59,485 nucleotides of DNA, taken from assembly GCA_015062545.1 (NCBI GenBank), contig SUUL01000006.1, positions 1 to 59,485 of the forward strand. Reading direction: 5' to 3'. Source of the DNA: Alphaproteobacteria bacterium (lineage in GTDB: Bacteria > Pseudomonadota > Alphaproteobacteria > Rs-D84). Made by a program: the position numbers and the translations under genes. The notes beneath the pieces were generated by a model. It ran no database searches and was not told where the DNA came from. It saw only the letters and a list, made by a program, of their open reading frames with translations. Shown here one piece after another: positions 49,822 to 57,235 of this stretch. Every line of letters begins with the position of its first letter. Within the stretch, counting starts at the first letter, position 1.

Positions 49822-49890
49822 TTACACCCCCAACGGGGTTGTAGTAGTTGTAGTAAAGAAACACTTAAACAAATTCATGATTTGTATCAT
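49822..49890 (-). CDS. thrS leader peptide with six consecutive Thr codons
   Basis: A short frame on the minus strand begins at ATG 49890 or the in-frame ATG 49878 and ends at TAA 49822-49824. It reads MNLFKCFFTTTTTTPLGV from the inner start (18 aa; 22 aa from the outer). The codons ACT ACA ACT ACT ACA ACC are six threonines in a row. They are followed by an ACCCC/GGGGT hairpin overlapping the last codons and a GCGGATATCCGC palindrome (49800-49811). This matches the design of thrL-type attenuators: ribosome stalling on scarce Thr-tRNA would change leader folding. The effector structure (transcriptional or translational) is not resolved, since no clear T-run terminator follows. Confidence 0.78.
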   Translation of the reverse strand: MIQIMNLFKCFFTTTTTTPLGV

Positions 49891-49941
49891 ACGCCCATTT
49901 CTTGACAAAATCAAGATTTATTATCAATACCCCTTCTATAC

Positions 49942-49970
49942 TTGACATTTGTTATTTTTGTACTACATAT
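49942..49970 (+). promoter_or_regulatory. Promoter of the 131-aa membrane protein
   Basis: A consensus TTGACA and ACATAT are separated by 17 nt, 47 nt upstream of the plus-strand ATG. Confidence 0.6.
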
Positions 49971-50016
49971 AAGTGTGACGGGTCAGTCTGACAGAGAACC
50001 AAAGGGATAGAAAAAA

Positions 50017-50412
50017 ATGACAATAAAGAATAAATTTAATCGTGCCGTACAAACAATCAAATGGGGTTCCATTGGTGCAGTTGTAAACACAGTCATAATG
50101 GCTGCTGTAATTCCTGTTGGCGGGTTATTTGCGCACGGTGCCAGAGAATTTCTTAGCGATGACTATATGCATCCCGACTATTCGTTAAAAAATCGTTTTG
50201 AAACTGCATATTCCTTCAAAACACCAGATGCACATAAATATTATCACTCTACGCCTATGATAAATGGATATTCACAAGGAATAGTCCAAGAAAAATATCT
50301 TGCGTCACCGTATGCAACGTATGGCGCATTGTGTGGCGCAGGTTTGGCCGGCGCAATATTTCTTGGTGCTGCCGGATTAGCTGCTGCAAAACGCAAAGAA
50401 AACCAACGATAA
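50017..50412 (+). CDS. Small membrane protein, unknown
   Basis: 131 aa with two hydrophobic helices (about 20-40 and 105-122) around a polar, Tyr/His/Asp-rich loop (FLSDDYMHPDYS, AHKYYHSTPMINGYSQG). Ribosome site AAAGGGATAG. Not recognised. Has a good promoter and its own terminator, so it is a single-gene unit. Confidence 0.68.
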   Translation: MTIKNKFNRAVQTIKWGSIGAVVNTVIMAAVIPVGGLFAHGAREFLSDDYMHPDYSLKNRFETAYSFKTPDAHKYYHSTPMINGYSQGIVQEKYLASPYATYGALCGAGLAGAIFLGAAGLAAAKRKENQR

Positions 50413-50453
50413 AAAACCGCCTTACGGCGGGGGCGATTATTATGCCACTAATA

Positions 50454-50482
50454 CTAATTCCCCCAACGGAGGGGAATTTTAT
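50454..50482. terminator. Terminator between the small membrane protein and the 131-aa Cys protein
   Basis: AATTCCCC / GGGGAATT hairpin followed by TTTATC. A second GC-rich hairpin (CCGCC/GGCGG, about 50417-50430) directly follows the plus gene but has no T-run. Confidence 0.7.
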
Positions 50483-50874
50483 CTCAACTTACTATGCCGA
50501 CATGTTTTGCGACACCACACCAGCGCACTTTTATATCTATCATACACCTCGTTCAAACTCAAAATAGAATCACCCAAGGTATAAAGAACCGACAGGTTAC
50601 TTCCATGTGGGTAGTACACATTTCGTCTGTTCACAGGGAAATCAAATAACTTCTTGTCCCCCGCATACATTTCAGGTTGCACCCTAAAAAGCATTCTTTG
50701 AACACCACCTGTAAAACTTGCAGTCATCGACTCAGTACGCAAATTAACAGAAACAGCACATTTTTCCGCACACCCATCACAAACGTATGGAAAATCAAAT
50801 TTAATTTCTCTAAACGGATTTTGTATAATCTGACTTTCATCCACGTTGGCATTTTTTTTATATTCATACGGCAT
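50479..50874 (-). CDS. Small Cys-containing protein, unknown
   Basis: 131 aa, no signal peptide or membrane helix. A CDGCAEKC cysteine cluster (about 32-39) and a late CRKTC could bind metal. Otherwise unrecognised. It follows the hemolysin III gene by 15 nt on the same strand and is probably cotranscribed. The ribosome site is weak. Possibly a taxon-restricted gene. Confidence 0.6.
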   Translation of the reverse strand: MPYEYKKNANVDESQIIQNPFREIKFDFPYVCDGCAEKCAVSVNLRTESMTASFTGGVQRMLFRVQPEMYAGDKKLFDFPVNRRNVYYPHGSNLSVLYTLGDSILSLNEVYDRYKSALVWCRKTCRHSKLR

Positions 50875-50889
50875 AACACACTGCTTTTT

Positions 50890-51627
50890 TTACAAATCCA
50901 AAATACATCCGAACAGAACGGCAAAAAAGAAACACACACTGCCCCCAATTACAAACAGGTGCCATACCGCATGCGAAAATTTCATTTTCCGCCACAGATA
51001 GAATATCACCCCAATCGTATACGACAAACCACCTGCCAAAATAAACCACAGGCCACGCACCGGAATATTACGTATCATCGCAGGCAATATGAACAACAAC
51101 GTCCACCCCATCGCAACATACAGCGCCACCATCCAACGCGGCTGTTGCTTTGGATTACGGATTTTCATATATGACCCGAACAGCACGATTGACCACAGTA
51201 TTCCAAACACAAGCCAACCCACCAATCCGCGCAAATTCACCAATAAAAACGGCGTATATGTTCCCGCAATTAATGCATAGATTGCAACACTATCCCAAAC
51301 CTCAAAGAAACACTCGTGCTTTTTGCCAATTGTTGCATGACACATTGTTGAACCAAAATACAACGTTATCATTGTCACACCAAAAATTGCACAAGATACA
51401 ATCGCCCATGGATCACCCTTGATACCCGCAAACACAACCAACAAAGTCAATGCCGCGATTGCCAACCCGATACCAATACCATGCGTTAAAATATTTACAA
51501 TTTCTTCGGCATGTGTTGATGGCTTTTCCCAACGAAACAGCCCCGTTGCACGCAAAACCTTTAACAGTTTTGACGCATGTTCATCTTTCTTGACCGCCCG
51601 AATTCTGGCACGTTTTGTCTGTGTCAT
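50890..51627 (-). CDS. Hemolysin III (PAQR/YqfA-like) membrane protein
   Basis: 245 aa with a basic cytoplasmic start and seven transmembrane helices. PAQR/hemolysin III markers: AEEIVNILTHGIGIGLAIAAL, STMCHATIGKKHECFFEVWDSVAIYALIAGTYTPF with conserved Ser, His and Asp, and HAVWHLFVIGGSVCFFFAV near the end with the two conserved histidines. The family includes hydrolase-like proteins with a zinc site. It overlaps gltX by 4 nt. Confidence 0.93.
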   Translation of the reverse strand: MTQTKRARIRAVKKDEHASKLLKVLRATGLFRWEKPSTHAEEIVNILTHGIGIGLAIAALTLLVVFAGIKGDPWAIVSCAIFGVTMITLYFGSTMCHATIGKKHECFFEVWDSVAIYALIAGTYTPFLLVNLRGLVGWLVFGILWSIVLFGSYMKIRNPKQQPRWMVALYVAMGWTLLFILPAMIRNIPVRGLWFILAGGLSYTIGVIFYLWRKMKFSHAVWHLFVIGGSVCFFFAVLFGCILDL

Positions 51628-53201
51628 TTAATTGCCCCCTTGATTCTATTAATTACACGTTCGCCACCCATAACAGACATAATTGAATACAGGTCTGGGG
51701 TATTTGTGCGCCCCGATAATGCCACGCGCAAATTCATCGCCACATCACCATTTTTTATGCCCAACGATTCGGCAACCGCAACGATTTTTGCCCACCAAGT
51801 ATCTTTATCATCCGCCGGATTATACGTTTCCAAAAACGCACTCAACGCATCATTATTAAATTCATATTCGGCATTTGGAACAAACAGTTCATCCCAAAAG
51901 AACGCAACATTTTCCAACGTCTGGGACCACGTGATAAAGTCTTTACGGACACGCTTTGGATTATCGCGTTCAATCCCCAACACACCCGTCAGGTATTTAA
52001 CATCTGCAACCTGCATTTTGTTAACATCTGTACCATATTCATTTGCCCACGCGACCACACGATTAACCAACTCTGGCACCGGCAGCGACCCGATAAATTC
52101 CTTTGCCCACCATTCCAGTTTTTTCATATCAAACAACGCGCCCGACATTGGAATTTTCTTTGGCCGCATTTCATAATCCCAAAACGATTTAACCTGCCCC
52201 TTCATTTTTGCTTCTTCATATCCTGATGCCGCAATATTTCCCAGATATTCAATCACAGATTCCACCGGCCAACCTGCCTCTATAAAGAACGCAACATTTG
52301 CCTCTGGGTCTTTACGTTTTGATAATTTTCTTTGCTTGCCTGTTTCTTCATCAATTTTATCAATCGTTGATGTGTGAATATACAACGGCGCATTCCACCC
52401 CATCATACGAAATAATTGTGCATGCAATGGCAATGATGGCAACCATTCTTCACCACGTATAACATGTGTTGTGCGCATAAAGTGATCATCACACAAATGT
52501 GCAAAATGATATGTCGGCAAACCATCATTTGATTTAATCAAAACGATATCTTCGTTGTTTTCTGGAAAACCGATTGAACCACGCACCGCATCTTTACAGA
52601 AAATACGCTGTTCTGGGTTCCCCATTGAATACAAACGAATTGACGGCACCAACCCTTTATCCAGATATGCAATAATTTCACCTTCGGTCAAATCACGGTC
52701 ACGCGCAAATTCCCCATAAATACCGGTTGCAAACCCCGCAGACTTTTGATTTTCACGAATTTTTTCCATATCATCTGCACTTAAAAAACACGGGTATGCA
52801 CGACCAGACGCCAATAAATCTGCCACAACAGAATGATAAATATCTTTGCGCTGAGACTGATAATATGGTCCATACACCGTATTATTATCATACGTTAAAC
52901 CAAATTTATTCATCGATTCTTCAATAATTTTAACAGCATCTGCTACTTCACGTTTTGTATCCGTATCTTCGATACGCAACATAAAAACCCCACCTGATTG
53001 CTGGGCCAATTTACAGTCTATCAATGCGCCATACAAACCGCCAATATGCATATAGCCCGTTGGACTGGGGGCGAATCGTGTCACCAATGCACCTTCCCCC
53101 AGATTGCGTGGTGGAAACTTTGCTTCTAATTCATCCAAAGTATATTTTGGTGCACCGCCCAAAACACGTGCGATTAAATCTTTTGATAAACCATTTCTCA
53201 T
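51624..53201 (-). CDS. gltX: Glutamyl-tRNA synthetase
   Basis: 525 aa class I synthetase. The HIGH-like motif is FAPSPTGYMHIGGLYGALIDCKL, and the KMSKS motif is KLSKRKDPEA. The glutamate-binding region, FCKDAVRGSIGF and DGLPTYHFAHLCDDHFMRTTHVIRGEEWL follow. It carries an N-terminal extension of about 40 residues. With GatCAB it may be non-discriminating and charge tRNA-Gln as well; this is inference. It overlaps its neighbours on both sides by 4 nt. Confidence 0.95.
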   Translation of the reverse strand: MRNGLSKDLIARVLGGAPKYTLDELEAKFPPRNLGEGALVTRFAPSPTGYMHIGGLYGALIDCKLAQQSGGVFMLRIEDTDTKREVADAVKIIEESMNKFGLTYDNNTVYGPYYQSQRKDIYHSVVADLLASGRAYPCFLSADDMEKIRENQKSAGFATGIYGEFARDRDLTEGEIIAYLDKGLVPSIRLYSMGNPEQRIFCKDAVRGSIGFPENNEDIVLIKSNDGLPTYHFAHLCDDHFMRTTHVIRGEEWLPSLPLHAQLFRMMGWNAPLYIHTSTIDKIDEETGKQRKLSKRKDPEANVAFFIEAGWPVESVIEYLGNIAASGYEEAKMKGQVKSFWDYEMRPKKIPMSGALFDMKKLEWWAKEFIGSLPVPELVNRVVAWANEYGTDVNKMQVADVKYLTGVLGIERDNPKRVRKDFITWSQTLENVAFFWDELFVPNAEYEFNNDALSAFLETYNPADDKDTWWAKIVAVAESLGIKNGDVAMNLRVALSGRTNTPDLYSIMSVMGGERVINRIKGAIK

Positions 53202-53758
53202 TTTACTTTACCCTTTTCCCATTCTGATTTTAATTTTGAATACATAAACACATCTTGAACAACGCCTTCGCGTACAATTTCACGTTGACGCAACATACCA
53301 TCTCTATTAAAGCCCAATCGTTCTGGAACAGACCAAGACTTTTTATTTTCAACCGCAGCCTGAATTTCAACCCGATTTGCACCCCAAATCTCAAACGCCA
53401 ATCCGGTTAATTTTTCCACTGCACGCGTCATAATACCACGACCATTAACATCCTTGTCCAACCAATATCCAATCTCCACAGTCTGTTTAGACTTATATTC
53501 CTGCACAAAACCAACCATTCCACGGATAGCCGCATTTACAGAAATAAAATATTTTCCTGTATCTGCCTGGGCCACAGATTGAACAACACGAAACTCATCT
53601 TCTGGTGTTTTTACAAAATCCACCCATCCTAACCACGGATACAATTGCGCACGATTTTTATCCACCATTTCGAACAACTCCCTTGCACGTTCAAAGGTTG
53701 CCTCTGGTTTAACCAATTCAAAATCACCACAATCGATTCGTTTTGGAAACTCTGCCAT
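53198..53758 (-). CDS. GNAT N-acetyltransferase (RimJ/RimL type)
   Basis: 186 aa. RimL-like layout: FELVKPEATFERARELFEMVDKNRAQLYPWLGWVDFV, acetyl-CoA region with IGYWLDKDVNGRGIMTRAVEKLTGLAFE, then VEIQAAVENKKSWSVPERLGFNRDGMLRQRE. These enzymes acetylate N-termini of ribosomal proteins or small molecules; the substrate is unknown. Overlaps gltX by 4 nt, so it is cotranslated with it. Confidence 0.9.
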   Translation of the reverse strand: MAEFPKRIDCGDFELVKPEATFERARELFEMVDKNRAQLYPWLGWVDFVKTPEDEFRVVQSVAQADTGKYFISVNAAIRGMVGFVQEYKSKQTVEIGYWLDKDVNGRGIMTRAVEKLTGLAFEIWGANRVEIQAAVENKKSWSVPERLGFNRDGMLRQREIVREGVVQDVFMYSKLKSEWEKGKVK

Positions 53759-53806
53759 GTCTATATATTCCTTGTGTTTTTAATAAGTCAATTCTATACT
53801 AAAACT

Positions 53807-54427
53807 ATGGAAAAACAAGAAATAAGAACATTTGGACGCCGTCATGGCAAAAAATTATCTGCACGCCAACAAACATTGATTGACGAACTGTTGCCTAAAC
53901 TATGCCCAGAAAATGGGGACATTTTGGAAATTGGCTTTGGCGCGGGCGAACACGTACGTGATTTGGCACTTTCCAATCCAGATAAAACAATCATTGGTGC
54001 CGAACCATTTATGAACGGCGTGGCATCCCTGCTGTCTGCGATAACAGACCCAAAAACGAATCGGGTATTGGACGAATACAAAAATATTCGCATTTGGGCA
54101 GATGACGTTCGTGATTTCCTGCGCACAACCGATTCGCAATTTAATCAAATTTGGGTACTGCACCCCGACCCATGGCCCAAGGCAAGGCACGAAAAACGCC
54201 GCCTGCTAAATGCGGAATTCTTAAACACATTATCCCAGTATTTATCGGCAAACGGCGAAATAATTATTGGCACAGACCATTGGGAATATTTTGATTGGAT
54301 TTTGGAACAGATAAAACAAACAAACCTGACGGCAACAATACCAGATATGGAAATTATACAAACCCGATATCAGCACAAGAACAAAGCCGGTACAATCGCG
54401 CCAAAATATTTAATATTACACCACTAA
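53807..54427 (+). CDS. trmB: tRNA (guanine-N7-)-methyltransferase
   Basis: 206 aa. SAM-dependent enzyme that forms m7G46 in tRNA. Motifs: the SAM-binding ILEIGFGAGEHVRDLAL, GAEPFMNGVASLL, IWADDVRDFL and the family signature VLHPDPWPKARHEKRRLL, plus IGTDHWEYFDWILEQ. The start chosen is the ATG at 53807 (MEKQEIRTFGRRHGKKL), because the longer frame has no family match. No Shine-Dalgarno is obvious. Overlaps the convergent 224-aa gene by 4 nt at the stop codons. Confidence 0.93.
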   Translation: MEKQEIRTFGRRHGKKLSARQQTLIDELLPKLCPENGDILEIGFGAGEHVRDLALSNPDKTIIGAEPFMNGVASLLSAITDPKTNRVLDEYKNIRIWADDVRDFLRTTDSQFNQIWVLHPDPWPKARHEKRRLLNAEFLNTLSQYLSANGEIIIGTDHWEYFDWILEQIKQTNLTATIPDMEIIQTRYQHKNKAGTIAPKYLILHH

Positions 54428-55098
54428 AAATTAACCCAGAATTTTGTCCCCTGTAACAAGTCCGGTTTCATAGATTCTATTAGTCTTACAACCTGCTCTA
54501 TACGCATGAAATTCGGGCCTAATGCAAAATGCAAATCAAATTTATTATTATCATCCCACGCATTTAGCAACCCATATATACGCCCCACAAAATCAGATTT
54601 TTTGCCTATATCTTTTGTTAACACCAATACAACCGAAGACGCATTAATTTTTTGCAAATTTTGGAATAAATTTTGCCAATCATACGAATCGATTTCCATC
54701 AAATCTATCCCAATAGACAAATCACGATTAAAAAATAAATCATCACGAATAACATGCGTTTGATTAACCAAATCTTCCAATGCTGCATACGGCAAGAACA
54801 CTTGCGCCCCCTTTGCACCATGTTTAAACGCCTTGTTTATTTGCATTGTCACATCAGAAATCTGACCATCTGCTATATCTTTATCTGCGAAATAAAATCG
54901 CGACACAATTTCAACACCCTTGTTTTCCAGCCACGGCCACACAACAACAATATCATCTTCAGGCACAGACATCATTGGAATATTGCGCGACACAACCAAT
55001 TCTGTTGCCCGCGCCAGTTCCCCTGCATCTAAATCTGCACCACACCACAGTGCAGTATTATTTGAAAATTCATCAAAAATAGTATCTCTTTCCATCAT
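54424..55098 (-). CDS. Conserved-looking cytosolic protein, unknown
   Basis: 224 aa from the double ATG at 55098/55095. No signal peptide or membrane helix. The alternation of hydrophobic strands and helices (DIVVVWPWLEN, AQVFLPYAAL, SIGIDLMEID, SVVLVLTKDIG, DLHFALGPNF) suggests an alpha/beta fold. No catalytic motif is recognised. Divergent from the four-gene cassette that follows, with 44 nt between starts. Confidence 0.7.
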   Translation of the reverse strand: MMERDTIFDEFSNNTALWCGADLDAGELARATELVVSRNIPMMSVPEDDIVVVWPWLENKGVEIVSRFYFADKDIADGQISDVTMQINKAFKHGAKGAQVFLPYAALEDLVNQTHVIRDDLFFNRDLSIGIDLMEIDSYDWQNLFQNLQKINASSVVLVLTKDIGKKSDFVGRIYGLLNAWDDNNKFDLHFALGPNFMRIEQVVRLIESMKPDLLQGTKFWVNF

Positions 55099-55142
55099 TA
55101 TGCTTTTTACTTTATCACAAATATGATACAATTAAAAACGTA

Positions 55143-56030
55143 ATGAAGAATAAATTTGATAAATTTTTACTGTCATTGTTATGGTTTTTGGCATCTACGT
55201 TGACTATATGCTTTTGGTTTAACATACAATATGGATTTAACATATTTTCCGATGCACATTGGCGGCACTTGGCATATATGCAAGCAACACAAACACCCGT
55301 CAAAACATCTTTTTACATATCCGTCACATTTGCAATCATACTTGTTATTGGCGGATTATACATGTTGGTACGTCCCCACTTTCGCAAGATAAATCTGGAC
55401 ACAAAAAAAACAGACGCAAATGCATCTGCACCATCTGTACCGCAACAATCAGAACAAACGACATCAACCTTGACACGTCCAAAAAGATTAAAAGTCGCAT
55501 CCCCGGCCATTTTGCCCGCGACCTCGGACACCCTTGCAACATCACACATAACGGCACCTGTGATTGCCCCTGTGTCCCCAACTGCCGGCACCAACATAAC
55601 CCCTGCCCCACAAAAGGCAGACGACCCCGAATTAACTGCGATATTCCAAGATGCAGGATATACGACAAAACCATCCCCGCGCATTTCTGGCCTGCAGACA
55701 TCATTGATGGCGCTTGGTTCTGGCGAAACTGTATGGGTTGGTGCTATTGGCATTGAAACATCCACCCTGCAAAGTGCACTGGCAGTTATGGCACAAATAT
55801 TCCAAGAAACCCTTGAAGACATCCCTATTACCATTCACGGGTTTGTGGTTGATGCGTATGATGCCCCTGCACCAAAGGCACCAGACATATTAACATTTGC
55901 AAATAACGAAGAATTGCGCTCTTATATATCTGCGAACCCCAATCCACCGATTGGTGCAGAAGATGCCGAAAATTTCGAAGCGTTTTCAAGTTACATATCA
56001 ACCGTAATTGATTACCTAAGGAAGATTTAA
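55143..56030 (+). CDS. Membrane protein with proline/threonine linker, unknown
   Basis: 295 aa. Two N-terminal hydrophobic helices (about 8-30 and 58-77), a Thr/Pro/Ala-rich linker (about 90-160), and a C-terminal globular domain (TSLMALGSGETVWVGAIGIETSTLQSAL...). Not recognised. Its stop overlaps the next start (TAATG), so it heads a four-gene cassette with the following unknowns. Confidence 0.7.
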   Translation: MKNKFDKFLLSLLWFLASTLTICFWFNIQYGFNIFSDAHWRHLAYMQATQTPVKTSFYISVTFAIILVIGGLYMLVRPHFRKINLDTKKTDANASAPSVPQQSEQTTSTLTRPKRLKVASPAILPATSDTLATSHITAPVIAPVSPTAGTNITPAPQKADDPELTAIFQDAGYTTKPSPRISGLQTSLMALGSGETVWVGAIGIETSTLQSALAVMAQIFQETLEDIPITIHGFVVDAYDAPAPKAPDILTFANNEELRSYISANPNPPIGAEDAENFEAFSSYISTVIDYLRKI

Positions 56031-56536
56031 TGCAATTAACCGCCAGTACTGCTGAAAAGCTTATATCAGAACTTGGGATGAACGATTTACCATTGGTTGC
56101 GTTTCAGCCTAAATCTGCAACCATTTCCCCCGATTGGTTTACACAGTATAAACAAATCTGTCATCAATTTATGGCATCTTTGACAGACAGTGTTGAAACA
56201 TTGGCGATGATGAATTTGCCTGAAAATGATTTTATGAATTTAATTATGGGCCGTTCGATACCAGAAAATTTATCTATTCGTTTTCGTATTCCGCTGGCAT
56301 GGGGTGGCGAATTAAGTGTGGATAATTTATTTATGTGTAAAACATTTCCACATTCGCATAACATGGATATATTTATACTATCACAATCGGGCAGTTCCAC
56401 GGTATGGTTACCTGCCCCTGTCCAAAAAATCTATCTGCCGGCACACACATTGGGCGGTGGCGAAGGTGGCAACGGCACCGAAGACCGACTTACCGAAACA
56501 ATCGCATCGCAAATCGCAGCAAATCGTGACATGTAA
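56030..56536 (+). CDS. Unknown protein with HNH-like pattern in the cassette
   Basis: 168 aa, cytosolic. The stretch RIPLAWGGELSVDNLF...HSHNM (about 84-111) superficially resembles the HNH-nuclease layout (I-P-L-x-x-G-G-x(n)-D-N-L), but the catalytic His before the Pro is absent, so this is only a resemblance. Ends with a Gly-rich tail. Translationally coupled to the preceding membrane protein. Confidence 0.62.
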   Translation: MQLTASTAEKLISELGMNDLPLVAFQPKSATISPDWFTQYKQICHQFMASLTDSVETLAMMNLPENDFMNLIMGRSIPENLSIRFRIPLAWGGELSVDNLFMCKTFPHSHNMDIFILSQSGSSTVWLPAPVQKIYLPAHTLGGGEGGNGTEDRLTETIASQIAANRDM

Positions 56537-56565
56537 CCCAAGAACCAAAATCAGGATTAACACCC

Positions 56566-57000
56566 ATGACCAGTCAAGAATTTTTATCTACAATAAAATC
56601 ACGTGGCGCGCGTTTTTTCCCGCCTGTATCTGACAAACAGATTACATTAATCAATGCATCGCTGCGTCAGAATCGTATTGCCATGTTACCCCGTGCATTG
56701 GTTGATGTATATGGCACCACGGGCTGCATTAATCTGGACACAGGATACATATTTGGTCCTGTTGAAATTGAACGATTGGGCACATTTCCAATCCCGGATA
56801 TTTTGACTATAAATAACTCTATTGCGCCATACGCAAAAACCAATGGCATGACAATATTTGGGCGCAACGATTTATTTTGGTTTTCGTTTGATGCATTTGG
56901 AACATTTTATATGCTAGATAACCTAAGCTTGAAACCATTACGCAAGTATGACGATCCATATCGTGCAATGACAGATTGCTTAATCGCGGGGAAAATATAA
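56566..57000 (+). CDS. SMI1/KNR4 (SUKH/YrhA)-like protein
   Basis: 144 aa. Fold cues of the SUKH superfamily: LPRALVDVYGTTGCINLDTGYIFGPVEIER, a middle hydrophobic stretch, then MTIFGRNDLFWFSFDAFGTFYML. SUKH proteins often act as immunity proteins in contact-dependent toxin systems, but YrhA-type members also stand alone. The call is by eye. Third gene of the cassette. Confidence 0.6.
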   Translation: MTSQEFLSTIKSRGARFFPPVSDKQITLINASLRQNRIAMLPRALVDVYGTTGCINLDTGYIFGPVEIERLGTFPIPDILTINNSIAPYAKTNGMTIFGRNDLFWFSFDAFGTFYMLDNLSLKPLRKYDDPYRAMTDCLIAGKI

Positions 57001-57003
57001 AGA

Positions 57004-57216
57004 ATGAAGAAAATATCTGTATCTTTATCGGGTCATCAAACCAGTATTACCCTGGAACCAGAATTCATTGATGTGCTGCATACATTGGCCACACGTGCCG
57101 GCAAATCTGTGGCATCAGTTATAAATGAAATTGACACATCGCGCGCGCACGACACAAACCTATCATCTGCGATTCGCGTTTGGATTTTGCACCAAATATT
57201 ATCCCAACAAGCATAA
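57004..57216 (+). CDS. RHH_4 ribbon-helix-helix protein
   Basis: 70 aa. The pattern SVSLSGHQTSITLEPEFIDVLHTLATRAGKSVASVINEID...NLSSAIRVWIL matches the RHH_4 domain of alphaproteobacterial DNA-binding proteins: a beta strand followed by two helices. It probably binds DNA as a dimer. Last gene of the cassette, 3 nt after the SUKH-like gene. Confidence 0.88.
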   Translation: MKKISVSLSGHQTSITLEPEFIDVLHTLATRAGKSVASVINEIDTSRAHDTNLSSAIRVWILHQILSQQA

Positions 57217-57235
57217 TTAATCCACCACCCTATCT

